A stretch of 5,382 bases of DNA from JBFHRB01 sp041591915 (GTDB lineage Bacteria; Actinomycetota; Nitriliruptoria; Nitriliruptorales; Nitriliruptoraceae). Both the position numbers and the translations under genes were made by a program. The notes under the pieces were generated by a model. It saw nothing but the letters and a program-made list of their open reading frames with translations, searched no databases and was not told the DNA's origin. Each line of letters starts with the position of its first letter. Positions within the stretch are counted from its first letter, which is position 1. Below are positions 1 to 5,382 of this stretch, piece after piece. The stretch spans positions 1 through 5,382 of the forward strand of contig JBFHRB010000227.1 in NCBI GenBank assembly GCA_041591915.1. The letters run 5' to 3'.

Positions 1-1
1 C

Positions 2-112
2 CCCCGTGGGCTCGCGCGACCCCACGGTGGCGAGGTCCACCTCGAGTCGGAGGTCGGCGAGGGCGCCACCTTCACCGTCCGGCTCCCGAAGCCGCGCACC
101 GACGAGGACTGA
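2..112 (+). CDS. C-terminal end of a sensor histidine kinase (5' part outside window)
   Basis: Only the last 36 codons are present, read from position 2 to the TGA at 110-112. The peptide contains RGLARPHGGEVHLESE followed by GEGATFTVRLP. This matches the end of the HATPase_c domain of two-component histidine kinases: a G2-box-like glycine stretch, the HGG turn, then the final beta strands of the form 'G.GatF.v.LP'. The protein then ends in a short charged tail (KPRTDED). The kinase would autophosphorylate a histidine and pass the phosphate to a response regulator, but its sensor, the histidine box and the signal are all outside the window. It lies on the same strand as pheS, 65 bp upstream. 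A hairpin in the gap suggests its transcript may end before pheS. An anti-sigma-factor-type ATPase is less likely given the HGG and TFTVRLP ending. Confidence 0.75.
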   Translation, partial: PRGLARPHGGEVHLESEVGEGATFTVRLPKPRTDED

Positions 113-124
113 GGGGCCCGACGT

Positions 125-143
125 CGCGAGGGCTACCCTCGCG
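125..143 (+). terminator. Perfect 8-bp hairpin between the kinase gene and pheS
   Basis: The sequence cgcgaggg (125-132) is followed by a three-base loop, cta, and its exact reverse complement ccctcgcg (136-143). The stem is very GC-rich and begins 12 bases after the kinase stop codon. No T-run follows, so it is not a classical intrinsic terminator, although U-poor hairpins are common behind genes in high-GC actinobacteria. It could end the kinase transcript, or form part of the pheS leader if transcription begins upstream. I read no leader peptide rich in Phe codons and no T-box features around it. Terminator is the label chosen; the function is not proven. Confidence 0.4.
134..139 (+). promoter_or_regulatory. 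Possible -10 element (TACCCT) for the pheST operon
   Basis: TACCCT fits the TAnnnT pattern of actinobacterial vegetative -10 boxes. Transcription would begin near position 146, giving a leader of about 30 bases before the pheS GTG at 178. No convincing TTGACA-like -35 is seen 16-18 bases upstream; the area around 110-117 is tgaggggc. The element lies within the loop and 3' arm of the hairpin at 125-143, so the match could be chance within a structural element. Some promoter for pheST is expected in the 65-bp gap or further upstream. Confidence 0.3.
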
Positions 144-177
144 GGCCGGTCGACACCCCGACCTCCGACCTCCCCAC

Positions 178-1218
178 GTGGACAACGCCGTGCCTGACAT
201 CGACGACCTCCGCGACGTCGCCCTCGCCGCCATCGCGGCGGCCGAGGACCTGGACGCGCTCGAGCAGGCGCGGGTCACGTTCCTGGGGCGGAAGGGCGAG
301 CTCGCGGCGATCCAGAAGACGATGGGTTCCCTCGACGACGCGGGCCGTCGCGAGCTCGGCGCGAAGATCAACGCCTTCAAGGACGAGGTGGGGGCCGCGC
401 TCGCCGATCGCCAGGCGGCACTCGAGGACGCGGCGCTGGCTGCCCGGTTCGAGGCCGAGCGCCTCGACCTGAGCCTGCCCCCGAGGCGCGTCCCACCCGG
501 CCGCCCGCACATCCTGACGCAGGTGCTGCACGAGATCGTCGACGTCTTCGTCGGCATGGGCTACCGGGTCGCCGAGGGTCCAGAGGTCGAGTCGGGCGTC
601 TTCAACTTCGACCTGCTCAACATCGACGCGGACCACCCGGCGCGCCAGGAGATGGACACGATCTACATCTCCGCCGACGACGACATCGTCCTGCGCACCC
701 ACACCTCGCCGGTGCAGGCGCGCGTGATGCTCTCCCAGCCCGTGCCGATCGCCGTCTGCGTGCCCGGACGCGTCTACCGCAACGACACCGTCGACGCGAC
801 ACACTCGCCGGTCTTCACGCAGGTGGAGGGCCTGGTCGTCGACCGCGGCATCACGATGGCGGACCTGCGGGGCACGCTGCTGGCCTTCGCGCAGGGCCTG
901 TTCGGGCCGGATGTCGACGTGCGCCTGCGCCCCTCGATGTTCCCGTTCACCGAGCCCAGCGCCGAGGTCGACGTGAGCTGCACGTTCTGTGCGGGCGACG
1001 GCTCGGCGTGCCGCGTCTGCAAGGGCACCGGCTGGATCGAGATCCTCGGCGCCGGCATGGTCGACCCCAACGTCCTCGAGTTCTGTGGCCACGACCCGGA
1101 CGAGGTCAGCGGCTTCGCGTTCGGCATCGGCGTCGAGCGGGTCGCCATGCTCCGCCACGACATCGCGGACATCCGCCACCTCTTCGAGGACGACGTCCGC
1201 TTCCTGCACGCCTTCTGA
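178..1218 (+). CDS. pheS: Phenylalanine--tRNA ligase alpha subunit PheS
   Basis: This is the catalytic subunit of cytoplasmic phenylalanyl-tRNA synthetase (alpha2-beta2), which activates Phe with ATP and charges tRNA-Phe. At 346 aa it has the usual length. Residues 1-90 are the helical N-terminal tRNA-contacting arm (FLGRKGEL at 35-42). The class II core follows: motif 1 region about 111-137, motif 2 GRVYRND at 197-203 with VEGLV at 216-220, the Phe-pocket segment FPFTEPSAEVDV at 255-266, and motif 3 GFAFGIGVER at 312-321. Ala314 is the equivalent of E. coli PheS A294, so the pocket looks normal. Cys268, 271, 278 and 281 form a CxxC-x6-CxxC knuckle that E. coli PheS lacks. The GTG at 178 is the longest in-frame start; GTG at 190 (342 aa) is equally possible, since neither has a clear Shine-Dalgarno sequence. 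pheT follows after 18 bp. Confidence 0.97.
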   Translation: MDNAVPDIDDLRDVALAAIAAAEDLDALEQARVTFLGRKGELAAIQKTMGSLDDAGRRELGAKINAFKDEVGAALADRQAALEDAALAARFEAERLDLSLPPRRVPPGRPHILTQVLHEIVDVFVGMGYRVAEGPEVESGVFNFDLLNIDADHPARQEMDTIYISADDDIVLRTHTSPVQARVMLSQPVPIAVCVPGRVYRNDTVDATHSPVFTQVEGLVVDRGITMADLRGTLLAFAQGLFGPDVDVRLRPSMFPFTEPSAEVDVSCTFCAGDGSACRVCKGTGWIEILGAGMVDPNVLEFCGHDPDEVSGFAFGIGVERVAMLRHDIADIRHLFEDDVRFLHAF

Positions 1219-1224
1219 CCGCCC

Positions 1225-1228
1225 GAGG
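1225..1228 (+). promoter_or_regulatory. Shine-Dalgarno GAGG before pheT
   Basis: GAGG in the 18-bp pheS-pheT gap ends 8 bases before the GTG at 1237. It supports this GTG as the pheT start and independent ribosome loading on the second cistron. Confidence 0.6.
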
Positions 1229-1236
1229 CATCCACC

Positions 1237-3675
1237 GTGAAGGTCCCGCTCTCCTGGCTCCACGAGTTCGTCACCCCTGCACACGAGGGGGACGAGCTGC
1301 TGGAGTTCCTCGGCCGCAACGGACTCGAGATCGAGGAGGTCACGACGCCGGGCGCCGGGACCTCGGGCGTGCACACCGTCAAGGTGCTGTCCTGGGAGCC
1401 GCACCCCGACGCCGACAAGCTCCGCGTGGTCACGGTGGACAACGGCACCGGCGAGGTGACGCTCGTCTGCGGGGCGAGCAACTTCGACGTGGGCGACGTC
1501 GCCCTCCACGCCCCGCCGGGCGCCACGCTGCCCGGTGGCTTCGAGCTGTCCACCCGCGAGATCCGGGGCGTCCCCAGCCCCGGGATGCTGTGCAGCGCGA
1601 AGGAGCTCGAGCTCGCGGGCGACGCTGCGGGCATCATCACGCTGCCGGGTGACACCCCGCTGGGCGTCGACGCCCATGAGGTCTTTCCCCTCGGCGAGCC
1701 GGTGATCGAGATCGCCGTGCTCAGCGACCGCGGCGACCAGCACTCGATCCTCGGGATCGCACGTGAGTACGCCGCGCTCATCGGCGCCGAGCTCCGCGTG
1801 CCCGACCCCGCACTGCCCGAGGCGACCGGCGGCGTGCCGGTGGTGATCGAGGCGACGGCCGGCTGCGCCAACTTCGTGACCTGGGCCATCGAGGGCGTCA
1901 CGGTCGGTCCGAGCCCGCTCTGGATGCAGCGACGCCTCGAGCAGTGCGGCGTGCGGGCGATCAACAGCGTCGTCGACGTCACGAACTACGTGATGCTGGA
2001 GCTCGGCCAGCCGCTGCACGCGTTCGACCTCGACACGCTCCACGGACCCGAGCTGACGGTCCGCTGGGCGCGTGAGGGCGAGACCCTGGTGACGCTCGAC
2101 GACCAGGAGCGTGAGCTGCTCCCCACGGACATGGTCATCACCGACGCCGACCGCATCGTGTCGCTCGCCGCCGTCATGGGCGGTGCGGAGACCGAGGTCA
2201 GCGCGACGACCACGCGCGTCCTCGTCGAGGGCGCGATCTGGGACCCGAAGACCGTGCGTCGGACGAGCCGACGCCTCAACCTCATCTCCGAGGCCAGCCT
2301 GCGCTACGAGCGCCGGGTGGACCCGCTCGGGGCGCGCCGCGCCGTCGCGCGCGCCATCGAGCTGCTGCAGGAGATCACGGGAGGAACCCCGGGCCTCGCC
2401 TCCGAGGCCGGCGCGGCCGTCTCGGATCACCGCGAGGTGCTGCTCGACCCGACGTGGACCCCACGGTTCCTGGGCGTGGAGGACCTCGGCGACCAGGCCG
2501 CCGCGCTGCGTCGCCTCGGCTGCACCGTCGAGGAGCGGGGCGATCTCCTGGCCGTCACCCCGCCGTCGTGGCGCGGCGACCTCGCACGCCCGGCGGACCT
2601 CGCCGAGGAGATCGCTCGGCTGCACGGCTACGACCACATCCCGTCCACGGTCCCCGCCATCGCCCAGCGCGGCGGGTTGACCGTCGTCCAGCGTGCCGAG
2701 CGCGACGTGCGCGAGGCGGCCCGTGCCCACGGGTTCGACGAGGCCGTCACCCGACCGTTCGTCGGCGACGAGGCGATGGTTCCGCTCCACGAGGAGGACG
2801 GACGTGTGCGTCCGATGAACCCGCTGGCGGCCGACGCCTCGGCCCTGCGGCCATCGATCGTCGAAGGCCTCCTCGGTGTCGTCAGGCACAACGTCGGCCA
2901 GGGGCGCCCGGGCGTCGCGGTCTACGAGATCGGCCGCATCTTCCGTCCCGCGGGGGGCCCCCTCGACGAGGTCCTCGACGCCTTCGGGAAACGATGGCGT
3001 TGGGGCGACCGCCACGACAACGCGCTCCCCACACAGCCGATCACGATCGGGCTGGCCGCCCAGGGCGTCCGCGTCGGCGACGGCTGGGTCGCGACGGACG
3101 ACCGTTGGGACGTCTACGACGTGCTCGCGGTCCTCGACGAGATCGTCCGACGGCTGGATGGCACCCGGACACTCGAGCGCCGGGCGGTCGAACGCGACGG
3201 CCTCCACCCCACCCGGACCGCAGCGCTGTACCTGGACGGAGAAGAGGTCGGCATCGTCGGCCAGCTCCACCCGCGCGAGTCCGACCGTCGGGACATCCCC
3301 GATCCCGTGGTCGTCGGCGAGCTGCTGCTCGAGCCACTCTTCGAGGCGCTCGGCGAGCCGGACCGCGATCTCGACCGGGCGCCCGAACTCGTGCGCCACG
3401 CCGCCATGGGGATCGACGTCGCCGTGGTCGCGGACCGCGACCTGCCCTACGCCGACATCGAACGGGCCATCCGGGCCGGCGCCGGGGACCTCCTCGACGA
3501 CCTGTGGTGGTTCGACGAGTACGCCGGCGAGCAGGTGGGCGAGGGCAGGCGATCCGTCGCCGTGCGCCTCCGCCTGCAGGCGCCCGACCGCCAACTCACC
3601 GACGCCGACGCCGAGAAGGTGATCAGCGACGTCGGCCGGACGGTCGAGGCGATCGGGGCGTCGCTGCGCCGCTGA
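1237..3675 (+). CDS. pheT: Phenylalanine--tRNA ligase beta subunit PheT
   Basis: This is the large, non-catalytic subunit of phenylalanyl-tRNA synthetase; it binds tRNA and hydrolyses mischarged Tyr-tRNA-Phe. The 812 aa length and full domain order are typical. In order: N-terminal MKVPLSWL; EMAP/OB-type tRNA-binding domain about 40-150 (HPDADKL at 56-62, SPGMLCS at 114-120); B3/B4 editing domain about 210-365 (INSVVDVTNYVM at 242-253, GQPLHAFD at 257-264, RRLNLISEASLRYERR at 345-360); B5 domain about 400-475 (TPPSWRGDL, EEIARLHGYD); a class II-like core lacking catalytic motifs; and a C-terminal FDX-ACB anticodon-binding domain about 717-812. The GTG start has a GAGG 8 bases upstream and gives the standard N-terminus. 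Residues 161-167 read VLSDRGD where the family usually has a TPNR-D-type motif. It forms an operon with pheS and ends 17 bp before arfB. Confidence 0.97.
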   Translation: MKVPLSWLHEFVTPAHEGDELLEFLGRNGLEIEEVTTPGAGTSGVHTVKVLSWEPHPDADKLRVVTVDNGTGEVTLVCGASNFDVGDVALHAPPGATLPGGFELSTREIRGVPSPGMLCSAKELELAGDAAGIITLPGDTPLGVDAHEVFPLGEPVIEIAVLSDRGDQHSILGIAREYAALIGAELRVPDPALPEATGGVPVVIEATAGCANFVTWAIEGVTVGPSPLWMQRRLEQCGVRAINSVVDVTNYVMLELGQPLHAFDLDTLHGPELTVRWAREGETLVTLDDQERELLPTDMVITDADRIVSLAAVMGGAETEVSATTTRVLVEGAIWDPKTVRRTSRRLNLISEASLRYERRVDPLGARRAVARAIELLQEITGGTPGLASEAGAAVSDHREVLLDPTWTPRFLGVEDLGDQAAALRRLGCTVEERGDLLAVTPPSWRGDLARPADLAEEIARLHGYDHIPSTVPAIAQRGGLTVVQRAERDVREAARAHGFDEAVTRPFVGDEAMVPLHEEDGRVRPMNPLAADASALRPSIVEGLLGVVRHNVGQGRPGVAVYEIGRIFRPAGGPLDEVLDAFGKRWRWGDRHDNALPTQPITIGLAAQGVRVGDGWVATDDRWDVYDVLAVLDEIVRRLDGTRTLERRAVERDGLHPTRTAALYLDGEEVGIVGQLHPRESDRRDIPDPVVVGELLLEPLFEALGEPDRDLDRAPELVRHAAMGIDVAVVADRDLPYADIERAIRAGAGDLLDDLWWFDEYAGEQVGEGRRSVAVRLRLQAPDRQLTDADAEKVISDVGRTVEAIGASLRR

Positions 3676-3679
3676 GCCG

Positions 3680-3685
3680 TAGGCT
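3680..3685 (+). promoter_or_regulatory. -10 element TAGGCT of a probable leaderless arfB promoter
   Basis: TAGGCT matches the actinobacterial TAnnnT -10 consensus. Exactly seven bases (cgggcac) separate it from the ATG at 3693, so transcription would begin at or within a base of the start codon. This is the classic layout of leaderless mRNAs. No Shine-Dalgarno sequence precedes the ATG, which fits. There is no clear -35; that region would lie in the last codons of pheT. The element begins 5 bases after the pheT stop codon. Confidence 0.55.
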
Positions 3686-3692
3686 CGGGCAC

Positions 3693-4118
3693 ATGGCAGA
3701 CATCGAGCTCGGTCGCGGCGTCCGGATCCCCGAGGGGGAGCTGGACTTCCGCGTGTCCCGGTCGAGCGGCCCCGGGGGCCAGGGGGTCAACACGACCGAC
3801 TCGAAGGTGGAGCTGCGTTTCGACGTCGAGGCGTCGGAGGCCCTGACGCCGGAGCAGAAGGCCCGGCTGCGTCGGCGACTCGAGAACCGGATGACGAAGG
3901 ACGGCGTGCTCATCCTGCAGTCGTCAGAGCACCGCAGCCAGCACCAGAACCGCGATGCGGCGATCGCCCGGTTCAAGGCGATCGTCAGTGAGGCGTTGGA
4001 GCCACCCAAGCGTCGCCGGAAGACCCGGCCCACACGCGGCTCGAAGGAACGGCGCCTGAAGAACAAGAAGCGCCGGTCCGAGGTCAAGAAGCTGCGCCAG
4101 TCGCCACCGAAGCCCTGA
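3693..4118 (+). CDS. arfB: Alternative ribosome-rescue factor ArfB (YaeJ/ICT1-type peptidyl-tRNA hydrolase)
   Basis: The 141-aa product is a short class I release-factor homologue that acts on ribosomes stalled on truncated mRNA. It carries the RF-1 domain with GPGGQGVN at residues 26-33; the GGQ at 28-30 enters the peptidyl-transferase centre and triggers hydrolysis of peptidyl-tRNA. RSQHQNRDAA (81-90) is the second conserved block (RSQ.xNR). It lacks the codon-recognition domains of RF1/RF2. The basic C-terminal tail, about 105-138 (RPTRGSKERRLKNKKRRS), is diagnostic of ArfB: it occupies the empty mRNA channel, and PTR-SKERRL is nearly identical to that of E. coli YaeJ. The ATG at 3693 matches the family N-terminus; the frame stays open upstream to 2454, but that part is a shadow of pheT. 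It has its own likely leaderless promoter and could also receive read-through from pheT. A hairpin follows the stop codon. Confidence 0.93.
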   Translation: MADIELGRGVRIPEGELDFRVSRSSGPGGQGVNTTDSKVELRFDVEASEALTPEQKARLRRRLENRMTKDGVLILQSSEHRSQHQNRDAAIARFKAIVSEALEPPKRRRKTRPTRGSKERRLKNKKRRSEVKKLRQSPPKP

Positions 4119-4123
4119 CCGCG

Positions 4124-4177
4124 GCCCTGACATGACGAGGACGGGCCCGCAGGCCCGCCCTCGTCGCGCGTCAGGGC
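4124..4177. terminator. Nested hairpin between convergent arfB and LVIVD-repeat gene, probable bidirectional terminator
   Basis: The outer stem is gccctgac (4124-4131) with its exact complement gtcagggc (4170-4177). The inner stem is gacgagg (4134-4140) with cctcgtc (4159-4165), an A/C mismatch, then cgggcc (4142-4147) with ggcccg (4152-4157), closing on a four-base loop, cgca. That is 21 base pairs in a 54-base element, starting 5 bases after the arfB stop and ending 18 bases before the end of the gene on the other strand. There is no T-run on either side. The position between converging genes and the strength of the fold support bidirectional termination or 3'-end protection. Confidence 0.65.
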
Positions 4178-4190
4178 GCGTGCTGCAGCG

Positions 4191-4203
4191 CCGGCTCAGC
4201 CGG
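4191..4203. repeat. Small inverted repeat over the stop codon of the LVIVD-repeat gene
   Basis: ccggc (4191-4195) and gccgg (4199-4203) flank tca, which is the TGA stop of the minus-strand gene. It is a five-pair hairpin with a three-base loop. It may be chance in GC-rich DNA, or may add to the 3'-end structure next to the larger hairpin. Confidence 0.25.
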
Positions 4204-5382
4204 TGGTGAGCAGGCAGTTCAACTTGTACGTCGTGAGGTCGACCGTCGGCGCACCCATGCGCGAGACGACGAGCTCCTCGGGGGTCATCCACACGCCGGC
4301 GTCGGCGCGCTCCATCGCGCCCTCGCCGGAGATGTCGACCCGGTAGACGTCGAACGCACGGTCGCGGTCGTTGGAGTAGACGTAGAACGGCTCGGTGCGG
4401 GAGACGGCGTTGGTCTTGAAGGACCAGGAGTTGGAGTTGTCGGCTACGTAGCTCGCCACCTCACGCATCCCCATCAGGCCAGTGTCGCCGAAGGCGAGGC
4501 CGACGAGGCCGCTGATGTCCACCACGCGGACGCCACCGTTGTAGTAGGCGACCGTCATGAGGAGCTCCTCCTCGTGGATCTGGAAGACGTGGGCGGTGCA
4601 GCCGCCGGTGGTCTTGCGGGTCTTGCCGATGTCACCGATGTTCCAGTAGCCGACCTTGACCGGCACGGTCTCGTCGGTGATGTCGTAGACGTGGAACCCG
4701 CCGTTGGGGCACTGGCCCGTGCCCGTGGCGCCGGCGAACTCGTCCTCGATGATGAGGAAGGTCGCCTCGCCGTAGTTCGGGTCCTCCATGGTGAAGGGGT
4801 CGGACTGGTGCGAGACGTTGATCGTGGGGTCGATGATGGTCGTGACGACGGAGGGGGCGGTTGGGTCCTCTGTGTCGATGATCACCGTCTGGCTGATGGC
4901 CGCCGAGTAGGCGCGCGAGCCGTCCTCGTTGAAGGTGATGTCGTGGGACTCCGTGCCGAGGCCCGGGACGGTCGGCAGCGCGAGCTCACCGACCTTCGAG
5001 GGAGCGGACAGGTCGGTGATGTCGAAGACCTCGATCGCCGGCAGGGGCGAGGTGATCAGGTCGCTGTTGGAGTTGTAGAGGTAGCGGCCCGACGGGTGCA
5101 CCGTCTGGTTGTGCGAGCCGCCGCCGATCCGGGCGAAGCCGATGGAGCGGGGCGCCGTCGGGTCGGTGACGTCGATGAGCAGGGTGCCGTCGAAGCCGGA
5201 GGTCACGCCGGCGTCGTCGTAGCACTTCGAGGCGCGGCTGCCGAGGCCGCCGTCGGCGGTGTAGGTCAGCAGCCACCGGTCGTCACGCTGGAAGACCTGG
5301 ACGTCACCCTGCAGCAGCCGGCAGTCGTAGGTGGTGACGAGGAACGGCGCCTCGGGGTCGGTCACGTCGACGACCTGCAGAC
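4196..5382 (-). CDS. LVIVD-repeat protein, probably a secreted beta-propeller (5' end outside window)
   Basis: This reading frame enters from the right edge and ends with TGA at 4198-4196, giving about 394 residues. The GTG at 5365 is not a real start: the frame continues upstream as LQVVD, completing a repeat. The product holds at least five LVIVD-type repeats with the core 'hxVhDhTDPtaP': LQVVDVTDPEAPFLV (5380-5336), TLLIDVTDPTAP, IEVFDITDLSAP, TVIIDTEDPTAP and FHVYDITDETVP. Weaker copies read VRVVDIS and FDVYRVDIS. Between them lie HNQTVHPSGRYLY and SHDITFNEDGSRAY, the outward strands typical of propeller blades. Five cysteines occur, which suits an exported protein with disulfides, but the signal peptide is out of view. 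LVIVD proteins are common in actinobacteria and mostly of unknown function; no catalytic motif is seen. It converges on arfB and has no evident functional link with it. Confidence 0.85.
   Translation of the reverse strand, partial: LQVVDVTDPEAPFLVTTYDCRLLQGDVQVFQRDDRWLLTYTADGGLGSRASKCYDDAGVTSGFDGTLLIDVTDPTAPRSIGFARIGGGSHNQTVHPSGRYLYNSNSDLITSPLPAIEVFDITDLSAPSKVGELALPTVPGLGTESHDITFNEDGSRAYSAAISQTVIIDTEDPTAPSVVTTIIDPTINVSHQSDPFTMEDPNYGEATFLIIEDEFAGATGTGQCPNGGFHVYDITDETVPVKVGYWNIGDIGKTRKTTGGCTAHVFQIHEEELLMTVAYYNGGVRVVDISGLVGLAFGDTGLMGMREVASYVADNSNSWSFKTNAVSRTEPFYVYSNDRDRAFDVYRVDISGEGAMERADAGVWMTPEELVVSRMGAPTVDLTTYKLNCLLTTG

Noticed and set aside
113..177. T-box riboswitch or Phe leader-peptide attenuator before pheS
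   Set aside because: The gap is only 65 bp, has no T-box consensus and shows no short frame rich in Phe codons.
774..1982. Minus-strand 402-codon open frame crossing the pheS-pheT junction
   Set aside because: Ser/Thr/Pro-rich shadow translation with no domain, lying entirely over conserved coding sequence.
133..3594. A 1153-codon open frame on the minus strand, antisense to pheS and pheT
   Set aside because: It is a shadow of two unmistakable genes in GC-rich DNA, where stop codons are rare in the opposite frame. Its translation is low-complexity, rich in Arg, Asp, Val, His and Gly, with no recognisable domain.
2454..3692. Long in-frame extension upstream of arfB, overlapping pheT in another frame
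   Set aside because: The extension is Arg/Pro/Gly-rich nonsense, while the ArfB family begins at the ATG at 3693. It is not an N-terminal fusion.
5363..5365. GTG as a start codon for the LVIVD-repeat gene
   Set aside because: The frame stays open to the window edge, and the upstream codons (LQVVD) complete an LVIVD repeat, so this is an internal valine.
1..5382. A defence, mobile or otherwise new multi-gene system
   Set aside because: All complete genes are recognised housekeeping genes. There are no transposase, integrase, phage or CRISPR signatures, and composition looks uniform throughout.

Overview
This is a very GC-rich, densely coded bacterial window that reads as an ordinary housekeeping locus. 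The strong G/C bias at third codon positions, GTG starts, weak Shine-Dalgarno signals, and a TAnnnT-type -10 element just ahead of an ATG (a leaderless pattern) suggest a high-GC Actinomycetota. A deep-branching group such as Nitriliruptoria or Acidimicrobiia is possible, but this is inference and cannot be settled from the window.

Layout. Positions 2-112 (+) are the last codons of a gene whose product ends like a sensor histidine kinase ATPase domain. A 65-bp gap follows, with a perfect 8-bp hairpin at 125-143. Next come pheS (178-1218, +) and pheT (1237-3675, +), the two subunits of phenylalanyl-tRNA synthetase, 18 bp apart and almost certainly one operon. Then comes arfB (3693-4118, +), a GGQ-motif ribosome-rescue peptidyl-tRNA hydrolase. 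It starts 17 bp after pheT, with its own probable leaderless promoter squeezed into that gap. A two-tier hairpin (4124-4177) separates arfB from a convergent gene. That gene (4196 to beyond 5382, -) encodes an LVIVD-repeat protein, probably a secreted beta-propeller; its 5' end lies outside the window.

How the genes fit together. PheS and PheT form the heterotetramer that charges tRNA-Phe, with PheT also carrying the editing domain. ArfB releases peptides from ribosomes stalled without a usable stop codon, so the + strand cluster is about translation and its quality control. The kinase remnant and the LVIVD-repeat gene look like unrelated neighbours.

No mobile element, CRISPR array, tRNA, rRNA or new multi-gene system was seen. 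The points worth a second look are modest: the leaderless arfB promoter, the pheS leader hairpin, a four-cysteine knuckle in PheS, an atypical PheT motif and the nested convergent terminator.
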